A stretch of 64,000 nucleotides of DNA, from positions 1,674,001 to 1,738,000 of the forward strand of contig NZ_AP025490.1 in NCBI RefSeq assembly GCF_024347495.1, written 5' to 3'. Of the stretch, positions 46,333 to 54,989 are shown in pieces; position 1 is the first letter of the stretch; each line of letters begins with the position of its first letter. The stretch is from Vibrio gallaecicus. GTDB taxonomy: Bacteria; Pseudomonadota; Gammaproteobacteria; Enterobacterales; Vibrionaceae. A model generated the notes under the pieces. It saw only the letters and a program-made list of their open reading frames with translations. It was not told the origin of the DNA and ran no database searches. Position numbers and translations under genes: made by a program.

Positions 46333-48479
46333 ACATGCCAACAAATACCCATTACCTTAGTTATGTCTCATGGTCGAAGTGGCTATTCATCAGTGTAGTT
46401 TTATTCAGCCTTAGCTTTACCAACCTAGCTTTCTCTGATGACTCAGATCTATTTTCTGATGCGGTTCAGGTCGGTGATTTAATTCAAGTTAATGTTCCTG
46501 GTGAAACAACATTAAACAAAGGTTTCCAAGTCGATAAAAGAGGCAGAATTACGTTACCAGAAGTCGGTGCTATTTTCGTTGCAGGTTACGATAATGAACA
46601 ACTGAACCGTGTAGTGCTAGATTCCCTCAGTAACGCTTTTCGAGATCTTTCTAACGCTTCCGTTTTTGTTAAAGAACAGCAAATATTAATTTCTGTACAA
46701 GGTTACGTTGAGCAGCCCGGTGAATACACTTTGGCACAAGGTTCAAGCATACAAATGGCACTACATGCTGCAGGAGGGCTTCGAGCTGGTGCTCAACTAG
46801 ATAAGTTATTACTGAAACGCGGAGCCGTTAAAAAAGAATTCAATTACAAAAGTTTTCTAGATTCAGGGAATGATGCAGTTTTACCCGAGTTACAATCATT
46901 GGATTCTTTGTTTGTGCCAGCCTCCCCTTTAGTTGGGAATATCGAACAAGAATTTGATGCTTCAAAACTTGCTAATTCAGGTGACAGTGCAGACTCTCGT
47001 AGTTCTATCAAAGTCTTTGGTGAAGTAAATGCGCCAGGGTCATTTTCATACAATGAAAAAACTGATCTTGTTGATGTTTTGATGCGCTCTGGTGGCGTTA
47101 CTCGCTATGCAGGCGTTGAGCAAATTCGCGTTATTTCAAACAACACGCCTACTTTATTCAATCTAAAACAATACTTAGACAGCGGTGATACAAGCTTACT
47201 GCCCACACTGCTACCTGGCTCAACCATTTTTGTTCCTAAACAAGAAGAAGAAATCAAGTCCGGTGCGAACACTGTTTACATTATGGGAGAAGTAGCGGAA
47301 CCGGGTGCTTATGAAGGAAAAAAAGGCGCGACCTTCATGGATATCCTAGCAAATGCTGGTGGACCAACACGCTTTGCTGAGTCCCGCCAAATACGTGTTA
47401 TTAAAGCGAGTGGTCGAGTATTGAAGTTTGACCTAACAGCATACACAGAGGGCTTAAAAGGTGCGAACCCTCCGGGGATTCAAGCCGGTGACGCGATTTT
47501 CGTTCCTGAAAAAACAGACATGAATGAGAAGTCGTGGTTAAAAATTTCACCAGACCGTGCAGTTAATGTGATTGGCGAAGTCGTAAGACCAGGACGAATC
47601 GAATGGTCAGATGAAATGGATTTGATGGATTTGCTGGCACACGTTGGCGGACCAACCTTAAGAGCTGACACAACTAAAATTGAAGTCGTCACCGGAAGAA
47701 AATTAACCGTTTTTAATTTGGATGATTATATTCGTAATGGAGCGCCAAGAGATCAACTTCCCTTCGTTAATGCCGGAGCAATTATTCGAGTACACGACTT
47801 ACCGCAAGACCCTTCAGACAATAAATCTCAATGGGTACGTCAAAGCTCTGATGCTTCTATCTATGTTTTTGGCCAAGTAAACGCTCCAGGGCGTTACCGA
47901 TTCACCAAAGACATGCATTTCCTAGATATTTTATCTGCAGCTGATGGACCAACCAAAGATGCCGACATTCATAATATTCGCATCACACACAGAGATAAAA
48001 GTTATTCAAAAGTCAGCAAATTAAACTTGTCATTATATTTTGAAACGGGTGATGAATCTTTACTTCCAAGCGTCACGACTGGTGATACGATTTTTATCCC
48101 CGAGAAAGATAAAAATTGGCTAGATCGTTCAAAAGAATCAACAGTTAGAGTATTAGGAGCCGTCAACAATCCTGGTAGATACGTATTCAATGACAATATG
48201 ACAGTATTAGATATTTTGGCAGAAGCCGGAGGACCAAGAGAGAATGCTTACCTTGAGAAAATAACAGTCGTCAATATGTCTTGTTGCCAAGGTCAAGCTC
48301 GTACTTTTGACCTTATTGAGTTCAGTAAAACAGCCAATATCTACCACCTTCCAGTGCTTCGTGCCGGTGATACGATATTCATTCCAGACCGTCGTGATAG
48401 CTTCCTTGAAAAAGCACGAGTTGGTCTAGAAGACATTTTAAGGCTAACCACCACCATAGTACTGATAGGGGCACTGTAA
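46329..48479 (+). CDS. sypC: Wza-type polysaccharide export protein SypC with six SLBB repeats
   Basis: Outer-membrane polysaccharide secretin of 716 residues: signal peptide (about 1-36, no lipobox), a polysaccharide export domain (DLIQVNVPGETTL ... VDKRGRITLPEVG), and then six SLBB repeats, each marked by a G-V/E-N-x-PG turn (VQGYVEQPG, FGEVNAPG, MGEVAEPG, IGEVVRPG, FGQVNAPG, LGAVNNPG). Wza has fewer repeats, so this is a long-reach form. A C-terminal hydrophobic stretch (LTTTIVLIGAL) may anchor it. Its stop overlaps the sypD start by one base. Confidence 0.88.
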   Translation: MNMPTNTHYLSYVSWSKWLFISVVLFSLSFTNLAFSDDSDLFSDAVQVGDLIQVNVPGETTLNKGFQVDKRGRITLPEVGAIFVAGYDNEQLNRVVLDSLSNAFRDLSNASVFVKEQQILISVQGYVEQPGEYTLAQGSSIQMALHAAGGLRAGAQLDKLLLKRGAVKKEFNYKSFLDSGNDAVLPELQSLDSLFVPASPLVGNIEQEFDASKLANSGDSADSRSSIKVFGEVNAPGSFSYNEKTDLVDVLMRSGGVTRYAGVEQIRVISNNTPTLFNLKQYLDSGDTSLLPTLLPGSTIFVPKQEEEIKSGANTVYIMGEVAEPGAYEGKKGATFMDILANAGGPTRFAESRQIRVIKASGRVLKFDLTAYTEGLKGANPPGIQAGDAIFVPEKTDMNEKSWLKISPDRAVNVIGEVVRPGRIEWSDEMDLMDLLAHVGGPTLRADTTKIEVVTGRKLTVFNLDDYIRNGAPRDQLPFVNAGAIIRVHDLPQDPSDNKSQWVRQSSDASIYVFGQVNAPGRYRFTKDMHFLDILSAADGPTKDADIHNIRITHRDKSYSKVSKLNLSLYFETGDESLLPSVTTGDTIFIPEKDKNWLDRSKESTVRVLGAVNNPGRYVFNDNMTVLDILAEAGGPRENAYLEKITVVNMSCCQGQARTFDLIEFSKTANIYHLPVLRAGDTIFIPDRRDSFLEKARVGLEDILRLTTTIVLIGAL

Positions 48480-49168
48480 TGACTATATCTGCCACCCATG
48501 CTGAAATTGAGCAACTTTACCTTGCTACTGAGCTAAATGAGCATAAATCAATTTGTGTGACTGCCTGCCATTCAGGTGACGGCGTCACATCTGTAGCTAC
48601 TGCTTTAGCCGAGCGTTACTTACTTGCAGGGCATTCAACACTTTATGTTGACTTAAATTTGTTCAACCCAGCATTTAAAGACGTCAATATGCTAAATGAA
48701 CCTAATGGTGAACATTTGATTGAGCATACTGAAACAAATCGCATGTTTGTTGGTGTGCCAGCTCCCCGTCAAGCTTCTACACAACTTGCTTATAAAGACC
48801 CAGCAACCTTGACTAAAGTAATAGAACAGTGGTTAGGAAGTTATGATCGAGTGATCATCGATACATCCCCAATTTTGAATATCAATAAAGGGAATATTCC
48901 GGCGCAAAGTATCGCAAGTGCCTGCGATACAACCTTATTAGTCATCGCTTATGGGGAGACATCTACCCATCATTTAGAGCAAGCTAAATCTTTACTCTCC
49001 GGCAGTTCGATCAATATCATGGGAGCTATCATGAACATGAAAAACACACCCAGCTTTGCCCAAGAACTGGCTCGCCAAATAAACAAAGCTTGGTTCATTC
49101 CTAAAAAAATTAGAAACAACTGGGTCAATAAACTGGTCAGAAATGAATTTCTTAATTTGCCTATTTAA
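48479..49168 (+). CDS. sypD: CpsD-like ATPase SypD
   Basis: A 229-residue P-loop protein of the BY-kinase/CpsD family that controls polysaccharide chain export. The Walker A loop is a variant, ACHSGDGVTSVATAL (about 29-43); Walker A' is LYVDLNLFNP and Walker B VIIDTSPIL. The C-terminal tyrosine cluster found in true BY-kinases is absent. It belongs to the sypB-C-D unit. Confidence 0.83.
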   Translation: MTISATHAEIEQLYLATELNEHKSICVTACHSGDGVTSVATALAERYLLAGHSTLYVDLNLFNPAFKDVNMLNEPNGEHLIEHTETNRMFVGVPAPRQASTQLAYKDPATLTKVIEQWLGSYDRVIIDTSPILNINKGNIPAQSIASACDTTLLVIAYGETSTHHLEQAKSLLSGSSINIMGAIMNMKNTPSFAQELARQINKAWFIPKKIRNNWVNKLVRNEFLNLPI

Positions 49169-49270
49169 TTTTGAAACAAGCGCTTCACAATTACTAAAAA
49201 AGTCGCATACTCATAGTACAAGGATAATTGGTCGCTCTGTAGAAAATGCCAATGATAGAAGGAAGTTACA

Positions 49271-49699
49271 TTGAACAATTTTAATCAAGAAAGTAAACAG
49301 CACCCATTAGCTCAGGTCGAAACAAGCTTAAGAATTGAAAGAGGAGCAGAGTTGGTTGATGAATCAATTTTGCAGCAAATGATCATCGACACTTCAGCTG
49401 AAATTATTCCTATGCTTATTGAACATTATGTTGAAGAATCGGCGACTCGCCTCGAAAACATTGTTCAAGCAGCACAAAACCGAGACCAAGAAACACTAGA
49501 ATTTGAGACTCACACACTTGGCAGTACTTCTCTCGCTCTCGGTAATCATGCTTTATCTTTAGCCGCTAGAAAAATTGAACGTTTATGCCTTGAAAAACAA
49601 TATTCGACGGCTTTTCCACTTGTTGCTGATCTCAAAGTATTAGCGGATGAATCCATACAAGCACTGATTGTAAGAAAAAATGAAGGCTTCACATCTTAA
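49271..49699 (+). CDS. Stand-alone Hpt phosphotransfer protein in the place of SypE/SypF
   Basis: A 142-residue helical protein with the Hpt motif ETHTLGSTSLALGN; the phosphoacceptor is H81. No kinase, receiver or membrane part is present. Start is TTG at 49271, seven bases after AAGGA; no ATG fits. It lies between sypD and sypG, where A. fischeri has the PP2C/kinase regulator SypE and the hybrid kinase SypF, whose own C-terminal Hpt passes phosphate to SypG. I infer it as the phosphate donor of SypG, fed by an unlinked hybrid kinase. Confidence 0.78.
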   Translation: MNNFNQESKQHPLAQVETSLRIERGAELVDESILQQMIIDTSAEIIPMLIEHYVEESATRLENIVQAAQNRDQETLEFETHTLGSTSLALGNHALSLAARKIERLCLEKQYSTAFPLVADLKVLADESIQALIVRKNEGFTS

Positions 49700-49885
49700 G
49701 TTTGATAACTAGCCACTTAGTAGTGGAATTTCAAATAGATAGAGTCTTTTATCTTTTTTTGTGTCTATATAAAAGTCAGTACTAAACAAACTATGCGCAA
49801 GCTAACATATAGAGTGGTTATGCATTGATGACCAAAGATCACTATGATATTGGTTGGGTAGGATAAAATTTCAAAGGAATTGTAA

Positions 49886-51496
49886 ATGCGTCCAAAAGTA
49901 TTATTAGTAGAAGACTCAACGTCCCTTGCCATATTATATAAACAGTACGTCAAAGATGAGCCATATGATATTTTCCATGTAGAAACGGGGAAAGAGGCGA
50001 AAACCTTCATTGAAAGGCATGCTCCTCAACTTGTCATTTTAGATCTAAAATTACCCGATATGCCAGGTGAAGAAGTACTCGATTGGATTTCAGAAAGTGA
50101 AATACCTACAGCGGTGATCATCGCTACAGCTCACGGTTCAGTTGACATTGCTGTAAGTCTCATTCAGCGTGGAGCTGAAGATTTCCTAGAAAAACCTATT
50201 CAAGCTGATCGCTTAAAAACCTCTGTTGCGCTTCACCTAAAACGCGCAAAGCTAGAACACCTTGTCGACGACATTCAAACAAAATTCGACCGCCAAAAGT
50301 TCCATAACTTCATTGGTTCTTGCTTACCAATGCAAGCCGTATATAAAACCATTGATGCCGTAGCCCCAACCACCGCCAGTGTTTTCATCAATGGTGAAAG
50401 TGGTACTGGTAAAGAAGTATGCGCAGAAGCTATTCACCAAGAAAGCCAGCGCAGAGATAAGCCATTTGTGGCAATTAACTGTGGTGCAATACCAAGAGAC
50501 CTAATGGAAAGTGAGATATTTGGTCACGTAAAAGGCGCGTTCACAGGTGCAACAACAGACCGTAAAGGTGCAGCAATGCAAGCTCACGGTGGCACTCTTT
50601 TCCTTGATGAATTATGTGAAATGGAATTGGAGATGCAAAAGAAACTGCTTCGATTCCTGCAAACAGGAACATTCACTCCATTAGGTGGAAGCCGTGAGTT
50701 AAAAGTTGATGTACGAATTATTTGTGCAACGAACCGTGATCCTTTAGTGGAAGTGGAAGAAGGTCGTTTCCGAGAAGATTTGTATTACCGCGTTCATGTT
50801 GTGCCCATTGAAATGCCCCCACTCCGAGATAGAGGAAGCGACATAGTTACGCTGGCTAGCCACTTTTTGAAACTCTACGCCAAGCAAGACAAGAAAAAGT
50901 TCAAGTCGATAGACAAAGAAACGCAATCCATTCTTAAACGCTACCCTTGGCCTGGCAACGTACGTCAGTTACAAAATGTAATTCGCAACATTGTGGTTTT
51001 GAATAATGAAAGCAGCGTTTCGAAAGACATGATCCCACCGCCTATCAATAGTGTAAAAACAAGCTCAACACCTAAGTCTATTTCAGCTATTAACTCAGAA
51101 GTGAAGTCCGTTGCTCAAGCGATTCCTGACGAACCAATACAGGCTCATAGCTCTTTATTGACAGAAAGCTCTCCTCAAGCAGACGGTTCTTTGCAAACAG
51201 ACAGCTTTTCGCAAACAAACAGTTCAGAACAAAGTTTCTCTGGTTCGAATGTCACCACCACAGGAGCACCACAGCATTCTGAAGACAGTGTTACAAAAAC
51301 AGTGTCTAATATTTTGATGACTCCAAATGGACAAATACGTCCTATGTGGAAGATAGAAAGAGAAGCAATCCAGAATGCGATTAGCCACTGTGATGGAAAT
51401 GTATTGAATGCTGCAGTGTTGTTAGAACTGAGCCCTTCCACCGTTTATCGTAAGAAGCAAGCTTGGGAATCAGACGATGAGCTTAACCAAGCCTAA
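49886..51496 (+). CDS. sypG: Sigma-54 dependent response regulator SypG
   Basis: LuxO/NtrC-type activator of 536 residues. Receiver: D53 in LVILDLKLPDMPG, K103 region in FLEKPIQA. AAA+ domain: Walker A GESGTGKE (about 170-177), sigma-54 loop GAFTGA (about 216-221), GGTLFLDEL. C-terminal Fis-type helix-turn-helix NVLNAAVLLELSPSTVYRKK. Between them lies a long Ser/Gln/Thr linker (about 400-450) with repeating units such as SSPQADGSLQTDSFSQTNSS. The match to SypG, not LuxO, rests on the syp neighbours and the promoter enhancers. ATG has GGAATTG upstream. Confidence 0.87.
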   Translation: MRPKVLLVEDSTSLAILYKQYVKDEPYDIFHVETGKEAKTFIERHAPQLVILDLKLPDMPGEEVLDWISESEIPTAVIIATAHGSVDIAVSLIQRGAEDFLEKPIQADRLKTSVALHLKRAKLEHLVDDIQTKFDRQKFHNFIGSCLPMQAVYKTIDAVAPTTASVFINGESGTGKEVCAEAIHQESQRRDKPFVAINCGAIPRDLMESEIFGHVKGAFTGATTDRKGAAMQAHGGTLFLDELCEMELEMQKKLLRFLQTGTFTPLGGSRELKVDVRIICATNRDPLVEVEEGRFREDLYYRVHVVPIEMPPLRDRGSDIVTLASHFLKLYAKQDKKKFKSIDKETQSILKRYPWPGNVRQLQNVIRNIVVLNNESSVSKDMIPPPINSVKTSSTPKSISAINSEVKSVAQAIPDEPIQAHSSLLTESSPQADGSLQTDSFSQTNSSEQSFSGSNVTTTGAPQHSEDSVTKTVSNILMTPNGQIRPMWKIEREAIQNAISHCDGNVLNAAVLLELSPSTVYRKKQAWESDDELNQA

Positions 51497-52661
51497 AGTA
51501 AGATCAAACAACACTAGTATTGGAGCTCATTCAAGTTCGAGCTCCCATACTAGGTGTGTATTGGATGATGAGCTTGAACCCATTTCGACCACATCAAATA
51601 ATAGAGAGAATGATTCCCTTTCCATTCACCCTGATGAAATTTGGCTGTTCCTAGACAGCCTAGTTTTTGGTGGTATAGAAGCTCATGTATTAGAACTCGC
51701 ACAAGGTCTTTTGTCCTTCAATAAAACGGTTCGAGTCATATTAGTGACTCAGTATTCACCAGAGCCTGCAATCATAGCTAAGCTAACTGAAATTAACGTC
51801 CCCTACTCGTTTTTAGCTGATTTATCGCCTCAACAATCATCTACATTTCATCAATTAAAGTCAGCCTGCGATATATACAGCCCATCTTTAATTCACGCGC
51901 ATGGTTACAAAGCGAGCTTGATAAGCAAATGGGTTAAACCATTTACCAGAAATAAGCTAAAGCAACTGTCTACTTATCACGCAGGAGAAACACCTCATGG
52001 AAAAGTTTGGTTTTATGACTTTGTCGACCGCTACTCTAGCTTTCTATCCAACCACTCCCTTGTGGTAAGCCGTAAAATTCAACAAAAAATACCCAGTAAA
52101 TCATCACTCTTGAATAATTTCGTTACTCTCCCTTCTTCTGAGATTAGCCGTCACCACCAGCAAAAGAAGCAGGTTGGTTTTGTCGGTCGCCTAAGTCATG
52201 AAAAAGCCGCCGATCGCTTTCTCACACTGGCGGCATTATTACCCCAATGCTCATTCCATTTATTTGGAGACGGACCTGACCGAAAAACCTTACAAGCTCA
52301 GAAATCTGATAACCTTTTTTTCCACGGTCACCAAACCGATATGAGTAAAGTATGGTCACAAATAGATGTACTGGTTATCCCATCTCGATATGAGGGTTTG
52401 CCAATGGCGGCTTTAGAAGCAATGGCTCGTGGGATTCCAGTTATAGCGATGGCGGTAGGAAACTTACCTAATCTTATTCAGCATGGGGTTAATGGTTTTA
52501 TTGCGAATGATGAATCGGAATTGCACCAATTGCTTATCAATTGGTTAGCGTTAACAGAAGATAAAAGACATCAATTAGCTGACAATGCTCAACACACCAT
52601 AAAGAAAGATTACTCGCCAGAAGCCGTGATCCCTAAGCTTTTAAGTTGCTATCAACTTTAA
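51477..52661 (+). CDS. sypH: Glycosyltransferase family 4 protein SypH
   Basis: A 394-residue cytoplasmic glycosyltransferase. The N-terminal 50 residues are polar and probably flexible, then GT-B domains with FGGIEAHVLELAQGL and the C-terminal nucleotide-sugar site GDGPDRKTL ... VIPSRYEGLPMAALEAMARG (EGLP...E motif). The start overlaps sypG by 20 bases. In A. fischeri sypH is followed by sypI-R; here a terminator follows instead, so this enzyme is the last gene of the locus. Confidence 0.85.
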   Translation: MSLTKPKVRSNNTSIGAHSSSSSHTRCVLDDELEPISTTSNNRENDSLSIHPDEIWLFLDSLVFGGIEAHVLELAQGLLSFNKTVRVILVTQYSPEPAIIAKLTEINVPYSFLADLSPQQSSTFHQLKSACDIYSPSLIHAHGYKASLISKWVKPFTRNKLKQLSTYHAGETPHGKVWFYDFVDRYSSFLSNHSLVVSRKIQQKIPSKSSLLNNFVTLPSSEISRHHQQKKQVGFVGRLSHEKAADRFLTLAALLPQCSFHLFGDGPDRKTLQAQKSDNLFFHGHQTDMSKVWSQIDVLVIPSRYEGLPMAALEAMARGIPVIAMAVGNLPNLIQHGVNGFIANDESELHQLLINWLALTEDKRHQLADNAQHTIKKDYSPEAVIPKLLSCYQL

Positions 52662-52768
52662 GGAAATCGCTGCAACTTCAGATAAAGCACTTCAAATATA
52701 GAAAATGAACGTCAGATTAAAAACCGCTTCCCACTTCAACAAAGCTAATTCAAAGAAAGAAAATCAAG

Positions 52769-52801
52769 AAAAAGCCGAATGCATATGACATTCGGCTTTT
52801 T
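52769..52801. terminator. Terminator after sypH
   Basis: Thirteen-bp perfect stem AAAAAGCCGAATG/CATTCGGCTTTTT, loop CATATGA. It ends the syp-like unit and the opposite Nudix-PAP2 gene. Confidence 0.9.
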
Positions 52802-52845
52802 ATAGGAAGAACCCTAAACAACGCTCGACTCTAAGAAAATAAGCT

Positions 52846-54288
52846 CTAAGCAGCTTTATTACGTACTTTTATTGCAATACAACCGACTAATATCAGCAAA
52901 GGGAACCTCACTGTTTCTACAATTAGCGACCCAATACCGCTGTAAGCAATGTAACCACCAGCAACACTTATCAAAAAGTTAATCAGCAGTAATAAAACGA
53001 TAACCCCAATCATAAAATTAAACGGAACAGCTTTTGCCAATAATTGCCCTTTAAGTAAGGTTATCGTACCTGAAATAGTTATCAGCATTGCTAGCCAAAA
53101 AGTAAAAGTAGGCAACGGCCATATAACGGTTAATACGACAGTTAATAATGTTAATCCCCACCAGACGGCCTTAGAGCTTAGCAACTCACTAATATTCACG
53201 TCAGGCTTAGCATCTAATCGAACAATGTGCCACGTACCTAAACCACCTAAAATAGCGCCCATAGCTATGTCACTCAAGAATGAACTGCCTGAATAGATTT
53301 TAAAGATAGTGATCCAAACCAAACCTACCGCTAAATAAATCCATGCTTTGGTATCCGATAGTTTTTTTAGTTTCCAAATAACTAATGAACCCAAGCTCAC
53401 CCATAAAGCTGCCACTAAGCTTGGAAAGCTATAACCAGTACTATCCACCAGCTTTAAAGACGGGATATACGCATGAGGTCTAGGAAATCCAAAGCCTTGA
53501 TGCGCGATTAAGCTTAGCAATGTGACAGCAACTAAAGTAAAACCAAACTTTAAAGCGAACGATCTACCAAAATACCAAGCAACCATTGGAATAATGACAA
53601 TAAACACCCAAGGTTTTAATAATTGATCGGTCGATAGAATTAAGTTAGAAACTGCAGCGGGTAACGATTGGATAGCCGTTTGAAACCCTTTTATACCGCT
53701 TAACTCAGCTTGGTGAATTTTTGGCGCAGCTCCGATAAGCTCATCAACATAAGTCACTGGCTGCTCACTCGCCTTACCAAACATTCCAGTTACTCTTCCC
53801 CATTCTTCAGGGTAGCGGTATTGTTCAGGAGCAATTGAGTTTGGCTCAATAAGCATTGCTCTGCTGACTTCTACCCCATAATGAGGCGCAAACCAGATAG
53901 GCAGTTCAAAACCACCCAGCTCATTTCTATGCTGAAAGCTGATGATTTCAGAGTCTGAGACACAATCAAAAACAACAGCGCCGTCGGTGTAGCCTAAAAC
54001 ATGCCCGACCGTCACCGCCAACCCTGCTTCTTCCCAAGTTTCACGTTGAGCTGCAATTGATGCCGGCTCACCAGGCGTGATGGTGCCTCCAGGGAGAGAT
54101 AGCTGCCCAGTAATGAGCTCATCAACGATTAATATTTGGTTATCGGCGCGGACTAAACAAAGCGCACCTTTGATATGATCGGGAAGCAAGTCATCTGCGG
54201 TAACTGAAAACGTACTTAAAAGAGAAAGTATAATTATGAAATAAAAACGAGAAAACAACACATTCACCAACAAGGAAATAGAAAACAA
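52846..54288 (-). CDS. Nudix hydrolase fused to a degenerate PAP2-like membrane domain
   Basis: A 480-residue fusion. After a hydrophobic N-terminus (signal or anchor, 1-31) comes a Nudix domain with the intact box GGTITPGE...RETWEEAGL (about 67-90), which would cut nucleoside diphosphate compounds. The second half has about six membrane segments and the layout of a PAP2 lipid phosphatase, but the catalytic motifs are lost: PSGH reads PSLV (near 288) and the SRxxxxxH region reads SGSSFLSD (near 332). PRP (near 266) is kept. The PAP2 part is therefore probably not catalytic. Nudix-PAP2 fusions occur in vibrios, as I recall. Confidence 0.82.
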   Translation of the reverse strand: MFSISLLVNVLFSRFYFIIILSLLSTFSVTADDLLPDHIKGALCLVRADNQILIVDELITGQLSLPGGTITPGEPASIAAQRETWEEAGLAVTVGHVLGYTDGAVVFDCVSDSEIISFQHRNELGGFELPIWFAPHYGVEVSRAMLIEPNSIAPEQYRYPEEWGRVTGMFGKASEQPVTYVDELIGAAPKIHQAELSGIKGFQTAIQSLPAAVSNLILSTDQLLKPWVFIVIIPMVAWYFGRSFALKFGFTLVAVTLLSLIAHQGFGFPRPHAYIPSLKLVDSTGYSFPSLVAALWVSLGSLVIWKLKKLSDTKAWIYLAVGLVWITIFKIYSGSSFLSDIAMGAILGGLGTWHIVRLDAKPDVNISELLSSKAVWWGLTLLTVVLTVIWPLPTFTFWLAMLITISGTITLLKGQLLAKAVPFNFMIGVIVLLLLINFLISVAGGYIAYSGIGSLIVETVRFPLLILVGCIAIKVRNKAA

Positions 54289-54328
54289 ACTGAGTGTAAT
54301 AAAATAAACTGTATGTGGCTCTTTATGT

Positions 54329-54802
54329 TTAACGCAACGACTTTCTCATCCATTGAATATGAGGAATGAACCCCATTTTTTGATAAAAGTGCTTGGCCGG
54401 CGAGTTAAAATCCCAAACTTCAACAAACACTTGCTGAACACCATAGTCATCAAATGTGCGCTCAAGCTTTTCAAAAAGTGACTCAGCAATAGACTCTTTT
54501 CTGTAATCAGGTAAAACATAAAGTTCATCAATACTTCCCATCTGTACAGTCTTACTCACTGTAGAAATGAGTTCGCAAAAATGCCCAGTTACAAAACCAA
54601 CAATCAACTCTCCTTTTAAAGCCACATACACAAGACATTCAGGATCATCTAAGTAACGAGCGATGCTTTTTTCTTGCTCAATTTCTTCAGCGGTTTTGAA
54701 ATGTTCAGGGCTTGCTAAATAGTGGTGGTGATGCAATTCAAACATTAATTCGTTTAGTTGCTCTAAATCTTTATGTTGAGCAGCCCGTAAGGTGAGTTCC
54801 AT
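54329..54802 (-). CDS. GNAT family N-acetyltransferase
   Basis: A 157-residue acyltransferase with the acetyl-CoA loop in ELYVLPDYRKESIAESLFEK (Q/RxxGxG replaced by RKESIA, a weak form) and the C-terminal NSPAKHFYQKMGF typical of the fold. Substrate unknown. It is divergent from nothing and separate from the Nudix gene by 40 bases, so both could be co-transcribed. Confidence 0.82.
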   Translation of the reverse strand: MELTLRAAQHKDLEQLNELMFELHHHHYLASPEHFKTAEEIEQEKSIARYLDDPECLVYVALKGELIVGFVTGHFCELISTVSKTVQMGSIDELYVLPDYRKESIAESLFEKLERTFDDYGVQQVFVEVWDFNSPAKHFYQKMGFIPHIQWMRKSLR

Positions 54803-54932
54803 ACAAATAAACTTCTTAAATCAGATAAATACATAAGTAGATTGTAGTGTACTTATACAGCGTATCGAAACAAGCAAATAGCCGTTTTCGTTCAGAGCAT
54901 TTTTTCATTTAGATCATTAAGAGTTCTAAAAA

Positions 54933-54963
54933 GAAAACGGTCGAACTGCTGGCGACCGTTTTC
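54933..54963 (-). terminator. Terminator of the prp operon
   Basis: Eleven-bp stem GAAAACGGTCG/CGACCGTTTTC with a 9-base loop; on the minus strand it continues as TTTTTAG. It lies just beyond the prpE stop codon. Confidence 0.88.
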
Positions 54964-54989
54964 GTAAAGGGCATGTTGTTTAAGACAAG

